Under the pieces are notes generated by a model. That model did no database searches, was not told the DNA's origin, and saw only the letters and a list, made by a program, of their open reading frames with translations. From positions 434,001-498,000 of the forward strand of contig NZ_JAIWJX010000002.1 of NCBI RefSeq assembly GCF_023149135.1: a stretch of 64,000 bases of DNA, given 5' to 3'. The DNA comes from Fictibacillus marinisediminis. GTDB taxonomy: Bacteria; Bacillota; Bacilli; Bacillales; Fictibacillaceae. Made by a program: the position numbers and the translations under genes. Positions 8,184 to 16,216 of this stretch are shown here, in pieces. Each line of letters starts with the position of its first letter. Positions within the stretch are counted from its first letter, which is position 1.

Positions 8184-8603
8184 ATGAAAATAACGCAGCA
8201 ATGGAATCAAGAAGATAGTGATTATATTCGTAAAAAGGTTATTGAATATAATTTGTCAAAAATGCCTGATGAGACCATACCTCCCGTCAAAAACATTAGC
8301 TTTATCCTTAGAGGTGAAGATGGAAGCATTTTAGGGGGTATAACAGGAAAAATATCTTCGTCACTTATAGTAGATTACTTATGGGTGGATGAATCACTAA
8401 GGGGTAAAGGATATGGGAAAGAGCTATTAAAGCGTTTAGAGGAAATGGCGAGAGAGAATCATTGCAGACTGGTACAGCTGTTTACATTCAGCTTTCAAGC
8501 TCCGGATTTTTATCAAAAGAATGGATATGAAATTGTAGGTGTAGTTCAAGAAAATCCTACTAAGGAACATCAGCAGTATTATTTAATGAAGAGACTCACT
8601 TAA
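8184..8603 (+). CDS. GNAT-family N-acetyltransferase
   Basis: A 139-residue acetyltransferase. Motif A is DYLWVDESLRGKGYGKELLKRLE, and motif B is FSFQAPDFYQKNGYEIVGVV, which ends the domain. The substrate is unknown; short enzymes of this kind often act on small amines or antibiotics. GGAGGA at 8171-8176 supports ATG 8184. It follows the SnoaL-like gene closely and ends at a strong terminator. Confidence 0.87.
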   Translation: MKITQQWNQEDSDYIRKKVIEYNLSKMPDETIPPVKNISFILRGEDGSILGGITGKISSSLIVDYLWVDESLRGKGYGKELLKRLEEMARENHCRLVQLFTFSFQAPDFYQKNGYEIVGVVQENPTKEHQQYYLMKRLT

Positions 8604-8611
8604 ACAAATAA

Positions 8612-8651
8612 AATGAAAATAGGCTGCCGAATCAGGCAGCTTATTTTCATT
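8612..8651 (+). terminator. rho-independent terminator
   Basis: A long stem GAAAATAGGCTGCC / GGCAGCTTATTTTC after the GNAT gene. Confidence 0.85.
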
Positions 8652-8719
8652 GAAGGTATTTTTATTTGAATTTATTAATAAAGATAGAATAGACGTTGTA
8701 TTTACTGGGAGGGTTAGGA

Positions 8720-9559
8720 ATGAATGGAGATGAAGCTATATTACATCCTGATACGGGTGTAACTTCTGTGATTTTTGTTGAGCGATCATTAAATGAAATT
8801 CGTTTTTGGTCTAGAATCATGAAAGAACATTCTTTATTTCTCCGATTGGGTTTTAGAGCGGAGGATACTCAATTAATCAATGAGGCTAATCAATTTTACC
8901 GATTGTTCGAACGCATCGAACAAACCTCACATTCCTTTACAAATCAAACAGATCCTGAGCAAATTAAAAGATTTAATACAGAAGTACAACAGGCTGCAAC
9001 CAATATTTTCGGATTTAAACGAAAAATACTGGGATTGATTCTTACATGTAAATTGCCAGGGGCAAATAATTTCCCCCTGTTAGTGGATCATACAAGCAGG
9101 GAAGCGAATTATTTTAGAAAACGATTAGGTGAATTAAATGAAGGGAAATTGAAACCTCTTCCTGATGCCATTATAAAAGAAAATGTCTTCTTCTTAAGGA
9201 TTATGGCAGACCATGCTAAATTTATTGGTCATCTGCTGGATCCGTCCGAAAGGAAGCTAATTGATATCGCCCGAAATTTCAGCAATGATTTTGATCAATT
9301 GATGTATCAAGCCAGGGACCTAGAATCGATGAAGCCACAATCTCAAACGGTTCCTCTTCTGGATCAATTCCTGGATCAGAATCGTGTGTCGGTCTCATCT
9401 CTTCGGGACTTCAAGAAAACGGCACGTGATTTAATTGAGCAATGTAAAATAAAGAGTATCATTCATCCGCTATTAGCAGACCATGTTTTCCGTGAAGCTG
9501 ATCGATTCCTTGAAATAATAGACATGTTCGATGCTCATCTTACAAGCGGCACCCCATAA
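8720..9559 (+). CDS. DUF2935 family protein
   Basis: A 279-residue, all-helical cytoplasmic protein made of two related halves. Each carries FxER/SLNEIRFWSRIMKEHSLFLR-like and LLVDHTSREANYFRKRL-like helices; the second half repeats as FFLRIMADHAKFIGHLLDPSE and LLADHVFREADRFL. The regular E-x-x-F-W and D-H...E-A residues suggest hemerythrin-like metal binding, but no function is established for DUF2935. GGGAGGG lies 6-7 nt before ATG 8720; a TTG at 8696 precedes this RBS and is rejected. Confidence 0.88.
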   Translation: MNGDEAILHPDTGVTSVIFVERSLNEIRFWSRIMKEHSLFLRLGFRAEDTQLINEANQFYRLFERIEQTSHSFTNQTDPEQIKRFNTEVQQAATNIFGFKRKILGLILTCKLPGANNFPLLVDHTSREANYFRKRLGELNEGKLKPLPDAIIKENVFFLRIMADHAKFIGHLLDPSERKLIDIARNFSNDFDQLMYQARDLESMKPQSQTVPLLDQFLDQNRVSVSSLRDFKKTARDLIEQCKIKSIIHPLLADHVFREADRFLEIIDMFDAHLTSGTP

Positions 9560-9581
9560 TCAAAATAATTGTCCATAAGCT

Positions 9582-9617
9582 GAGGAGCTAACAATTTATT
9601 GTTAGCTCCTTTTTATT
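9582..9617 (+). terminator. rho-independent terminator of the DUF2935 gene
   Basis: A perfect stem GGAGCTAACA / TGTTAGCTCC followed by TTTTTATT. Confidence 0.9.
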
Positions 9618-9635
9618 GAGCCCTTTGGCTTCACG

Positions 9636-10700
9636 TTACGCCAATCTAATATTAAATTCCTGAATTAAATCTTTAAAAGCAGGCCTTTCATTTCCATCTC
9701 TTCCGACGACATGCGTGGCTGTCACTAAAGAATTTAATACGGACTCTTCAACAGCCTCCCCAACGGCCCGAAAAGCCGTATCCATCTCTTCCTCATGAAT
9801 CGCAGGAATGCTTAAACAGTGGTTTGGGTTGTCATGAGGGATTTTAGTGGCGGTTGAAAAACCAATAATAACTTCTCCGCTGCCATGCGTAATGATGGAC
9901 CCTGTCCGTGATAGGCCGGCAACCGACCGCTTGATGATGCGATTGAGCTGACGTTCTGAAACCGGCAGATCCGTGGCAACAATGATCATAATCGATCCTT
10001 TATCCTTTTCCTCCCAAGATCGGAGCAGCTCTTCTTTCAGCTCTTGCCCAATCGCCCTGCCATTCATCATGAGATCACTTAAAATACCAAAGTTCGATAG
10101 GACGAGCACCCCAATGGTGTACTCTCCATGAGCCAATTGAAACTGTCTTGAGGCAGTGCCGATTCCTCCTTTTAAGGAATAACAAAGCATGCCCGTTCCC
10201 GCTCCGACACTTCCTTCCTCAAATTCAGTTGAAGCGTTATGTATGGCTTGAAAAACATGTTCCTTCTCAATAAATTGAGCTCTTACATCATTGAGGAACA
10301 TATCATTGCATTCCCCGATGACGGGATTGACCGTCCCAGTCGATCGGCCGATTTCCGGGTTCTGCTCCAGCATGTATTGAATCAAGGCATCTGCAGCTGT
10401 ACCGATACTTAAGGTGTTTGTTAAAATGATAGGCGTTTCTAACACACCCAACTCTTGCATTTGAATGGTACCCATCGTTTTTCCAAAGCCATTGATAATA
10501 TGGCTTGATGCTATCAGTTTTTCCTTAAACGTGTTGCCAGTGTGAGGGAGGATGGCTGTTACTCCCGTTTGCATGCTCTGATCACTAAGTGTTACGTGGC
10601 CGACTGTAACGCCTTCGACATCGGTAATTGCGTTGTAGCGTCCGGTTTCTAAGCATCCTATTTTAATACCATAATCGCGTATTCTTTTTTGGTGACGCAT
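9636..10700 (-). CDS. P1 (S58) family peptidase, DmpA-type aminopeptidase
   Basis: An N-terminal-nucleophile hydrolase of the DmpA/BapA family that matures by autocleavage. Visible marks are IRDYGIKIG, NAITDVEGVTVGHVTL, INGFGKTMG, EGSVGAGTGM and the cleavage region KDKGSIMIIVATDLP. There the Gly-Ser bond (Ser240 counted from the GTG at 10712, 236 from this ATG) would be cut and Ser become the nucleophile. The family releases N-terminal residues, including D- or beta-amino acids. GGAAGGTGA upstream favours ATG 10700. It lies 30 bp downstream of the VOC gene on the same strand, so a two-gene operon is likely. Confidence 0.9.
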   Translation of the reverse strand: MRHQKRIRDYGIKIGCLETGRYNAITDVEGVTVGHVTLSDQSMQTGVTAILPHTGNTFKEKLIASSHIINGFGKTMGTIQMQELGVLETPIILTNTLSIGTAADALIQYMLEQNPEIGRSTGTVNPVIGECNDMFLNDVRAQFIEKEHVFQAIHNASTEFEEGSVGAGTGMLCYSLKGGIGTASRQFQLAHGEYTIGVLVLSNFGILSDLMMNGRAIGQELKEELLRSWEEKDKGSIMIIVATDLPVSERQLNRIIKRSVAGLSRTGSIITHGSGEVIIGFSTATKIPHDNPNHCLSIPAIHEEEMDTAFRAVGEAVEESVLNSLVTATHVVGRDGNERPAFKDLIQEFNIRLA

Positions 10701-10730
10701 TGAAAAGATCACCTTCCATCGTTATTGTTA

Positions 10731-11084
10731 TCAACACTTACAAATCATGAGATGATTTCCATCAGGGTCTCTAAAATTAAAATAGTGATGATGTTCAATT
10801 CCAGTGATTAAATCAACCTTCTTTTTTTTCATAAACTGATAGGCTTCTTCAATATTTTCTGTATTGAAATGAAATAAGGGGGTTTTTACGATATTTTCTT
10901 CTGAAAAAATCTTGCTGTCTAATACAATCCCTGTACCATTCATAGGTATGACATAAATATGACCGAACTGTATTTCTCCATCTGCTTGTAACCCTAAAAT
11001 GTCACAATACCAATCTCGAGCTTGTTCGATGTTGCTTACTGGAATAAAGACCGTTCCTATTTGAGTTAAAACAGGACTATTCAA
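10731..11084 (-). CDS. VOC (glyoxalase-fold) protein
   Basis: A 117-residue single VOC module: TVFIPVSNIEQARDWYCDILGL at the N-terminus and HHHYFNFRDPDGNHLMICKC at the C-terminus. It has paired beta-alpha-beta-beta-beta units, and the final Glu of the classical metal site is not obvious. The family covers glyoxalase, dioxygenase and antibiotic-binding proteins; no substrate can be assigned. It is probably first in an operon with the P1 peptidase. A paralogue of similar design lies at 21795. Confidence 0.85.
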   Translation of the reverse strand: MNSPVLTQIGTVFIPVSNIEQARDWYCDILGLQADGEIQFGHIYVIPMNGTGIVLDSKIFSEENIVKTPLFHFNTENIEEAYQFMKKKKVDLITGIEHHHYFNFRDPDGNHLMICKC

Positions 11085-11186
11085 AAAAATTCCTCCTAAT
11101 TATTTTCTGGTACCCTTATCTATTACATTCACTTTTTAATATAACTATCCTGTCTGTTATTTGGACATTTTACATAATAATCCTAG

Positions 11187-11372
11187 GAAAAGTTTAATGC
11201 ATTGCCTGAGGATAAGAAGCCGCAAACCTATGTTATCCCCGATCATGAAAGCGAGTTTATTAAACAGGCCTGTTTATTTATCATCAAGAAGGACTATAGC
11301 CTCTTCATGCAGAAAAGAGTAGGAAAAATTTCTGACCCTTTGTTTAGAGAAATGATGGAGGATGTTAAATGA
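11187..11372 (+). pseudogene. 3' remnant of an unrecognised gene, ending in an ATGA overlap with the DinB gene
   Basis: An open stretch of 61 codons with protein-like composition (QTYVIPDHESEFIKQACLFI, then KKDYSLFMQKRVGKISDPLF). It has no RBS or good start and begins directly after a TAG. Its TGA overlaps the ATG of the following gene as ATGA, the usual sign of translational coupling. I read it as the C-terminal end of an upstream operon gene whose 5' part is lost. The family is not recognised. A genuine small gene starting at TTG 11202 is the alternative. Confidence 0.45.
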
Positions 11373-11812
11373 ATAAGTTAGTGTCTGAGCTAGAAAGTAA
11401 TCTATCTTCAATGCCGAAAAGAATTAAAACAATTTCGGATCTCGAGGCCAAACCTCTGCCGTCCAAATGGTCTAAAAAAGAAATTCTTGGACACCTTTGT
11501 GATTCGGGTAATGTGAACCACCAGCGCTTTGTTGATATCATCGCCTCAACTCAAGTGGTTACCCTGAAGAGTTATAATCAGGACTTTTTTGTGGAGATTC
11601 ATGACTATCAGCATTCATTTACTGTTGAAGACATTCTTCAGCTATGGATTTCAATCAATAAACAGATCGCAGCACTTCTTGTGAATGTTTCGGAGGAACA
11701 ATGGAAGCTTGAATGTAAAGTAGATGCACAAAACATTCAAACGTTAGAGTGGCTGGTAAGGGATTATATTGATCATATGAACCATCATCTTGGACAAATT
11801 TTGGCGGATTGA
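11369..11812 (+). CDS. DinB/YfiT-family protein
   Basis: A 147-residue four-helix-bundle protein. Its three metal-ligand positions are visible: H42 in EILGHLCDSG, and two His in DYIDHMNHHLGQI at the C-terminus, the usual DinB layout (H...H-x-x-x-H). The family includes metal-dependent thiol transferases and damage-inducible proteins; the substrate is unknown. Its ATG overlaps the stop of an upstream gene remnant, so an intact RBS lies within that remnant (GATGGAGGATG). Confidence 0.85.
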   Translation: MNKLVSELESNLSSMPKRIKTISDLEAKPLPSKWSKKEILGHLCDSGNVNHQRFVDIIASTQVVTLKSYNQDFFVEIHDYQHSFTVEDILQLWISINKQIAALLVNVSEEQWKLECKVDAQNIQTLEWLVRDYIDHMNHHLGQILAD

Positions 11813-11838
11813 ATGAGCCCTGCCCTGAAATTGGCGAT

Positions 11839-12264
11839 TTATTTGCGGAGAGTGAACATAAGTGTCATTTTATCCAAGATAGTGGCAATCAGGATTCCTG
11901 CTGTGTACCGAATCAGATCTACAATAAGAAAACCTTTGCCCAGGATCAATGCTCCGAGCAATGTATCACGAATAGGCTTGATCCAGTTTTCCTGATACAG
12001 CTGACTGAATTCAATGCCGAAGCTGAATAAAAAACTGAGCCATAAAGATGTGTGCAGGCTTTTACGCACCAGTAATAAACGGAATCCGAAATAGACCATC
12101 ATGGCCCATAGCATATCTCCGGCGTTCTGCGCTGCAACTAACGGAAAAAGATGGCTCCACTTCCTGGAGGCGAGCCCTAAAAAAATGGTGATACCAACAG
12201 CTATACTATAAGCTATCCTCATTTTACGGTAATGCGGTTTTATCGTTTCCTTTTTAGTAGTCAA
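11839..12264 (-). CDS. DUF2809 membrane protein
   Basis: A 141-residue membrane protein with four hydrophobic segments: IAYSIAVGITIFLGLASRK, GDMLWAMMVYFGFRLLL, LHTSLWLSFLFSFGIEFSQL and the C-terminal YTAGILIATILD. The motifs SRKW...GDMLWA and ExxQLYQ...IRDTLLGA...GFLIVDLIRY are those of DUF2809 proteins; their function is unknown. It is convergent with the DinB gene, with only 26 bp between the two stop codons. Confidence 0.85.
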   Translation of the reverse strand: MTTKKETIKPHYRKMRIAYSIAVGITIFLGLASRKWSHLFPLVAAQNAGDMLWAMMVYFGFRLLLVRKSLHTSLWLSFLFSFGIEFSQLYQENWIKPIRDTLLGALILGKGFLIVDLIRYTAGILIATILDKMTLMFTLRK

Positions 12265-12398
12265 TCGAATCCCTCTTTACCATGATATTGATATTCATTG
12301 TACTATAAAGGTTCATTCGTAAATGAAAGTAGAGCAATCTTTTGTGTAGGGAGTGCTGAATCCGCCCGTTTTTACCAGCAAAGTCGACACGCCATATT

Positions 12399-12497
12399 TT
12401 TTATTTTCAAATTACAGTTTTTATGTTCAAAAACGCCGATTTATGTTCAAAAAATCTGATTTATGTTCAAAATCAACTCATTTATTTTCAAACGGTT
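12399..12497. repeat. AT-rich 20-21 bp tandem repeat
   Basis: Five imperfect units built on ATTTATGTTCAAAA, spaced 20-21 bp. They lie upstream of the T-box promoter. The open frame that runs through them is a by-product of the repetition. Confidence 0.7.
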
Positions 12498-12534
12498 TAT
12501 ACTCGACACCATACGACAGGATTCAACGTGTTTA

Positions 12535-12563
12535 TTTACAACATGGTAAATAAAGGATATAAT
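12535..12563 (+). promoter_or_regulatory. SigA-type promoter of the T-box leader
   Basis: TTTACA (12535-12540), a 17-nt spacer and TATAAT (12558-12563). Confidence 0.75.
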
Positions 12564-12574
12564 CTAAAAAATCA

Positions 12575-12812
12575 AATGTTGATATAAGCGTTGGAGAGAA
12601 AAGTAGTTAGGAAATGAGTATTTTCAGAGAGCTCCTATTTGCTGAGAAGGAGCAATATTCGTCTTAACGGAAAAAGCCTCGGAGTTGAGATAGGGTATGG
12701 AAGTACCTGAAGAGGTTGATATGGTGACATATGAACAAACTGAGGTGGTACCACGATGCTGCAACTCTCGTCCTCAAGGTCTTTTTGATCTTGGGGGAGG
12801 GAGTTTTTTTAG
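12575..12812 (+). ncRNA. T-box leader with terminator
   Basis: The T-box core TGAGGTGGTACCACG is at 12741-12755. Upstream, AGAAAAGTAGT, CAGAGAGCTCC...GAAGGAGC and GCCTCGGAG match the Stem I layout. A terminator hairpin AACTCTC...GAGGGAGTT plus T run (12763-12810) follows. If the pattern GAA-NNN before CYYYGGAG holds, the specifier would be AAA (Lys), but I am not sure of this. Downstream is a frameshifted acetyltransferase gene. Confidence 0.88.
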
Positions 12813-12855
12813 TTCTAGAAGAAAGATGAAAAATAATGAAACGAGGGGTATTGCC

Positions 12856-13416
12856 ATGAATCCGATATTAATGGAGTTCCAACTCAATTGGAAACTGAAA
12901 GACTGATCCTTAGAGCTCCTTTACGTTCTGGAGATGGAAAGATCGTCAATCAAGCCATAAAAGCATCTTATCAAGAATTAAAAGCGTGGCTGCCATTTGC
13001 TCAGACCCTTCCTGCTGTAGAAGAAACAGAAATTAACTTGAGGGAGGCCCATATCAACTTCCTAAAAAGAGAGAACTTTCGTTTCCTGATTTTCCACATG
13101 GTATCCAATGATTTTATAGGAACCACCAGTCTTCAAAGCATCGATTGGACTATTCCAAAATGCGAAATAGGATACTGGATCAATACCAAATTCAGTGCCA
13201 TGGCTATATGACAGAAGCTGTAAAGAAATTGACGGACTTGGTATGGAACAGCTGCAATTTAAAAGAATTGAAATCAGATGTGAGTCTACAAATACGAGAA
13301 GCCGTTCTATACCTGAAAAATTAGGCTTTCCATTAGAGGGCATTCTCAAAAACGATGATTTATCTGCAGATGGAACCAGACTGACTGATACTTGTGTTTA
13401 TGCGAAAACGAGTTGA
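12856..13416 (+). pseudogene. GNAT acetyltransferase (RimJ/RimL-like) with three frameshifts
   Basis: Start ATG 12856 with GAGGGGT 6 nt upstream. The protein must be read in three steps: MNPILMEF, then QLETERLILRAP to GYWINTKFS, then GYMTEAVKKLTDL, then GMEQLQFKRIEIRCES to the stop. Each break (near 12876, 13197 and 13240) would be healed by adding one base in a short T or G run. The restored product of about 186 residues has a complete GNAT layout with IPEKLGFPLEG as motif B. Either it is a decayed gene or the breaks are sequencing errors in homopolymers. Confidence 0.8.
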
Positions 13417-13474
13417 GCAGGTACAGGATATTGCTGAAGAAGGAAGAAATGAATGCTGTGAGCTAAAGGATTAA

Positions 13475-13615
13475 ACGTTAAACGATACGGTTGAATATGA
13501 AGGCAACCAAGCAACCATACAATGGAGCTTGTGGCATATAGCGGATCATAACAGATATCATCAAGCGCATATTAACCAGCTGCTTACATGGTTTCATTAT
13601 CATAAAAGGGGATAA
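13475..13615 (+). pseudogene. C-terminal remnant of a DinB-family gene
   Basis: An open stretch without a start encodes DTVEYEGNQATIQWSLWHIA, then DHNRYHQAHINQLL, ending at TAA. The H-x-x-x-H-x-x-Q arrangement is the last helix of DinB-like proteins. No N-terminal part is found upstream. The remaining gap up to the aldo/keto reductase (13616-13756) holds only its promoter region and RBS. Confidence 0.6.
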
Positions 13616-13756
13616 TGCTTTTTTTGACAGGTACCAAAAAGTAATCAAAGAACTTAATAGTTCCTACGTCACTTTAAAGTGCGTACTTCTCTTTCTCCTG
13701 TAAATATTCAATAATTAACTTGTTTGATTGGCTCTTAAACAAGGGGAGGAAAAACA

Positions 13757-14599
13757 GTGGCAAATCATTTACAGGATACAACCACTTTGCATAATGGAGT
13801 AAAAATGCCATGGTTTGGATTAGGGGTATTTAAAGTTGAAGAGGGGCCGGAGCTTGTTAATGCAGTAAAAGCAGCCATTCGGCATGGCTATCGCAGCATT
13901 GACACAGCAGCCATATATGAGAATGAAGAAGGAGTCGGAAAAGGGATTCAAGAGGGTTTAGCTGAAAGCGGCGTTGAAAGGCGAGACCTATTTGTAACAT
14001 CAAAAGTCTGGAATGCTGATTTAGGCTATGAATCAACAATAGCGGCTTATGAAGAGAGCTTACGGAAGCTTGGTCTGGAATATCTCGATCTTTACCTCAT
14101 CCACTGGCCTGTTGAAGGCAAGTATAAAGATGCTTGGAGAGCTCTTGAAACATTATATAAAGAGGGCAGAGTCAAGGCGATAGGGGTAAGTAATTTTCAA
14201 ATCCATCATCTTAAAGATGTGATGAAAGATGCTGAAATAAAACCGATGATCAATCAAGTTGAATATCATCCGAAATTGAGCCAAAAGGAGCTTCAGGAGT
14301 TTTGTAAAGCACAGGGTATTCAAATGGAGGCCTGGTCTCCGCTCATGCAGGGGCAGCTTCTGGATCATCCTGTTCTAAAGGAGATTGCAGATCATCATAA
14401 CAAGTCTGTTGCCCAAGTTATTTTACGCTGGGATCTGCAAAACGGGGTGGTTACAATTCCTAAGTCAACCAAGGAAAATCGTCTCGCAGAAAACTCAAAG
14501 GTCTTTGATTTCCGGTTAACAGATCACGAAATGAACCGGATCAATGATTTGAATGAAAACTTGCGGGTAGGTCCGAATCCTGATAATTTTGATTTTTAA
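13757..14599 (+). CDS. aldo/keto reductase (YvgN/YtbE-like)
   Basis: A 280-residue TIM-barrel NADPH-dependent reductase. The catalytic tetrad is visible as D49 (RSIDTAAIY), Y54, K83 (VTSKVW) and H116 (LIHWP). Coenzyme-binding parts are VIGVSNFQIHHL-like near 146 and IPKSTKENRLAEN near 245. B. subtilis homologues YvgN and YtbE reduce glyoxals and other aldehydes. The start is GTG 13757 with GGGGAGGA 7 nt upstream. Monocistronic with a strong terminator. Confidence 0.92.
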   Translation: MANHLQDTTTLHNGVKMPWFGLGVFKVEEGPELVNAVKAAIRHGYRSIDTAAIYENEEGVGKGIQEGLAESGVERRDLFVTSKVWNADLGYESTIAAYEESLRKLGLEYLDLYLIHWPVEGKYKDAWRALETLYKEGRVKAIGVSNFQIHHLKDVMKDAEIKPMINQVEYHPKLSQKELQEFCKAQGIQMEAWSPLMQGQLLDHPVLKEIADHHNKSVAQVILRWDLQNGVVTIPKSTKENRLAENSKVFDFRLTDHEMNRINDLNENLRVGPNPDNFDF

Positions 14600-14616
14600 T
14601 ATTCGATATTGGTTTG

Positions 14617-14645
14617 AAAAGACGCGAAAATTCGCGTCTTTTTTT
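14617..14645 (+). terminator. rho-independent terminator of the aldo/keto reductase
   Basis: A perfect stem AAGACGCGAA / TTCGCGTCTT followed by a T run. Confidence 0.9.
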
Positions 14646-14658
14646 ATGCCAAAGGTTA

Positions 14659-14708
14659 TTGACAAAGCGGGCTTTTGAAAAGATAATTAATAATGATAAT
14701 TATTATCA
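14659..14708 (+). promoter_or_regulatory. efeUOB promoter with perfect Fur box
   Basis: TTGACA (14659-14664), a 17-nt spacer and GATAAT (14682-14687) form the promoter. TGATAAT-T-ATTATCA (14694-14708) is an exact 7-1-7 Fur box just downstream of the -10. Iron-loaded Fur would block transcription. Confidence 0.92.
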
Positions 14709-14729
14709 ATTAGGTTAGGGGAATTATTG

Positions 14730-16214
14730 ATGATTAGAAGAAGTCTCTCTATCTTTATTTTCGCCTTTTTTTTACTGGTGGGAGCACCCTTTCATGTTGT
14801 GGCTAAGGAAAGCAGCTCTCAAGTCAAAGTGTCTCATACCATTCCTTACATAGATGCTTCTATTGATGCGGTAAAACAAAAGGACTTCAATCAGGCTGAA
14901 AAGTCTTTTAATATGTTTAAAGAAAAATGGGCCCGGGCAGAAGGAGAGATCCGCAGTGAAAATTTGAGCGGATATGGAAAAATTAAAACGAAAATGGCAG
15001 CTGTTTCCGTAGCGTTGTTGAATGAAGATCAAAAGAAATCAGAAGAATCTCTTCAAATGCTAAAGGTGCTGCTTAAGCAATATAAAGAAGGACAGCTAAC
15101 CAATTCATCAGCCAAAACATCATCCAAAAACGTAAGTATCTCTGCGTATTTACTAAAAATTAAAGAAGCGAAACAATCTCTTGATGAAGGAGATCAGGCC
15201 CAATCAAAAGCTCAGGTTGAGGAGTTGAAATCTCTTTGGCTCAGCGTAGAAGGAAACGTAGTAGGGCAATCCCAAAAAGTATATAACAACTCCGAGCGGA
15301 GGCTGGTTCTGCTTGCCTCTTCTGTCGATGACCCGAGTGAAAACAAGAAATCCATTCAAATGCTGGATGACATGCAGAAGGACCTGGGGCCACTTGCGAA
15401 TTCTTCATATGGCATGTGGGATGCAGCAATGATTCCGCTTCGGGAAGGCCTTGAAGCCTTACTTGTGATCGGTGCACTGTTAACTTTTACAAAACGAAGA
15501 GAAGAAAATAAAGGGGCTCTTTATGTCTGGAGCGGTACGATAACAGGAATCGCTGCCAGCTTGGGGGTGGGCTTCCTCGTAAGCTATGTGCTGAGTTCAG
15601 CTGCTTTCGGCCAGAATAATTTTCTCATTAATGGCTGGTCTGGGGTCATCGCCAGTCTCATGCTGCTTTACGTCAGTTACTGGCTGCACAGAAATACAAA
15701 TGTGAACCGCTGGAACTCCTTAATGAAGGCAGAAACAGAAAAAGCCGTAAGCGGAGGCAGACTTATCTCTCTCGGTATATTGGCATTCCTGGCAGTTCTC
15801 CGTGAAGGGATTGAAACCGTTATTTTCTTAATCGGCATGGCGAACCAAATGTCCTTGACCTCATTAATCACAGGAATCACAGTCGGATTTGGAATTCTGG
15901 CAGTCATTGGAGTATGCATGCTGAAGCTAAGCGTTCGATTGCCGCTAAAGCCTTTCTTCATGGTATCCAGTATGATCGTTTTTTATTTATGCTTAAAATT
16001 TATGGGATCTGGCATACACAGCTTGCAGCTCTCAGGGTTCATGCCATCAACGACCGCTGAATTCATTCCTACCATCCAGTCAATTGGTGTGTATCCGTCC
16101 TTGTACAGTACGATGCCGCAGATTATCATACTCAGCATTGCTATCATTGTCATTTTTACACAGCAGTTTAAAAAGAAAAAATACAACCATAAACGGCAGC
16201 AGGAGGCCAGCTAA
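14730..16214 (+). CDS. efeU: FTR1-family iron permease EfeU
   Basis: About 494 residues. A signal peptide (SLSIFIFAFFLLVGAPFHVVA) precedes a helical extracytoplasmic region of about 210 residues and then seven membrane segments of the Ftr1 type. Both REGxE iron-binding motifs are present: IPLREGLEALLVIGALL and LAVLREGIETVIFLIG. It imports ferric iron delivered by EfeO and EfeB (B. subtilis YwbLMN). ATG 14730 is chosen with AGGGGA about 8 nt upstream; a second in-frame ATG directly precedes it. It is first of three tightly packed genes behind a Fur box. Confidence 0.95.
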   Translation: MIRRSLSIFIFAFFLLVGAPFHVVAKESSSQVKVSHTIPYIDASIDAVKQKDFNQAEKSFNMFKEKWARAEGEIRSENLSGYGKIKTKMAAVSVALLNEDQKKSEESLQMLKVLLKQYKEGQLTNSSAKTSSKNVSISAYLLKIKEAKQSLDEGDQAQSKAQVEELKSLWLSVEGNVVGQSQKVYNNSERRLVLLASSVDDPSENKKSIQMLDDMQKDLGPLANSSYGMWDAAMIPLREGLEALLVIGALLTFTKRREENKGALYVWSGTITGIAASLGVGFLVSYVLSSAAFGQNNFLINGWSGVIASLMLLYVSYWLHRNTNVNRWNSLMKAETEKAVSGGRLISLGILAFLAVLREGIETVIFLIGMANQMSLTSLITGITVGFGILAVIGVCMLKLSVRLPLKPFFMVSSMIVFYLCLKFMGSGIHSLQLSGFMPSTTAEFIPTIQSIGVYPSLYSTMPQIIILSIAIIVIFTQQFKKKKYNHKRQQEAS

Positions 16215-16216
16215 TC

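Noticed and set aside
12353..12553. A 66-codon frame across the AT-rich tandem repeats
   Set aside because: Its residues (FYVQKRRFMFKKS and so on) simply reflect the 20-21 bp repetition; no RBS.
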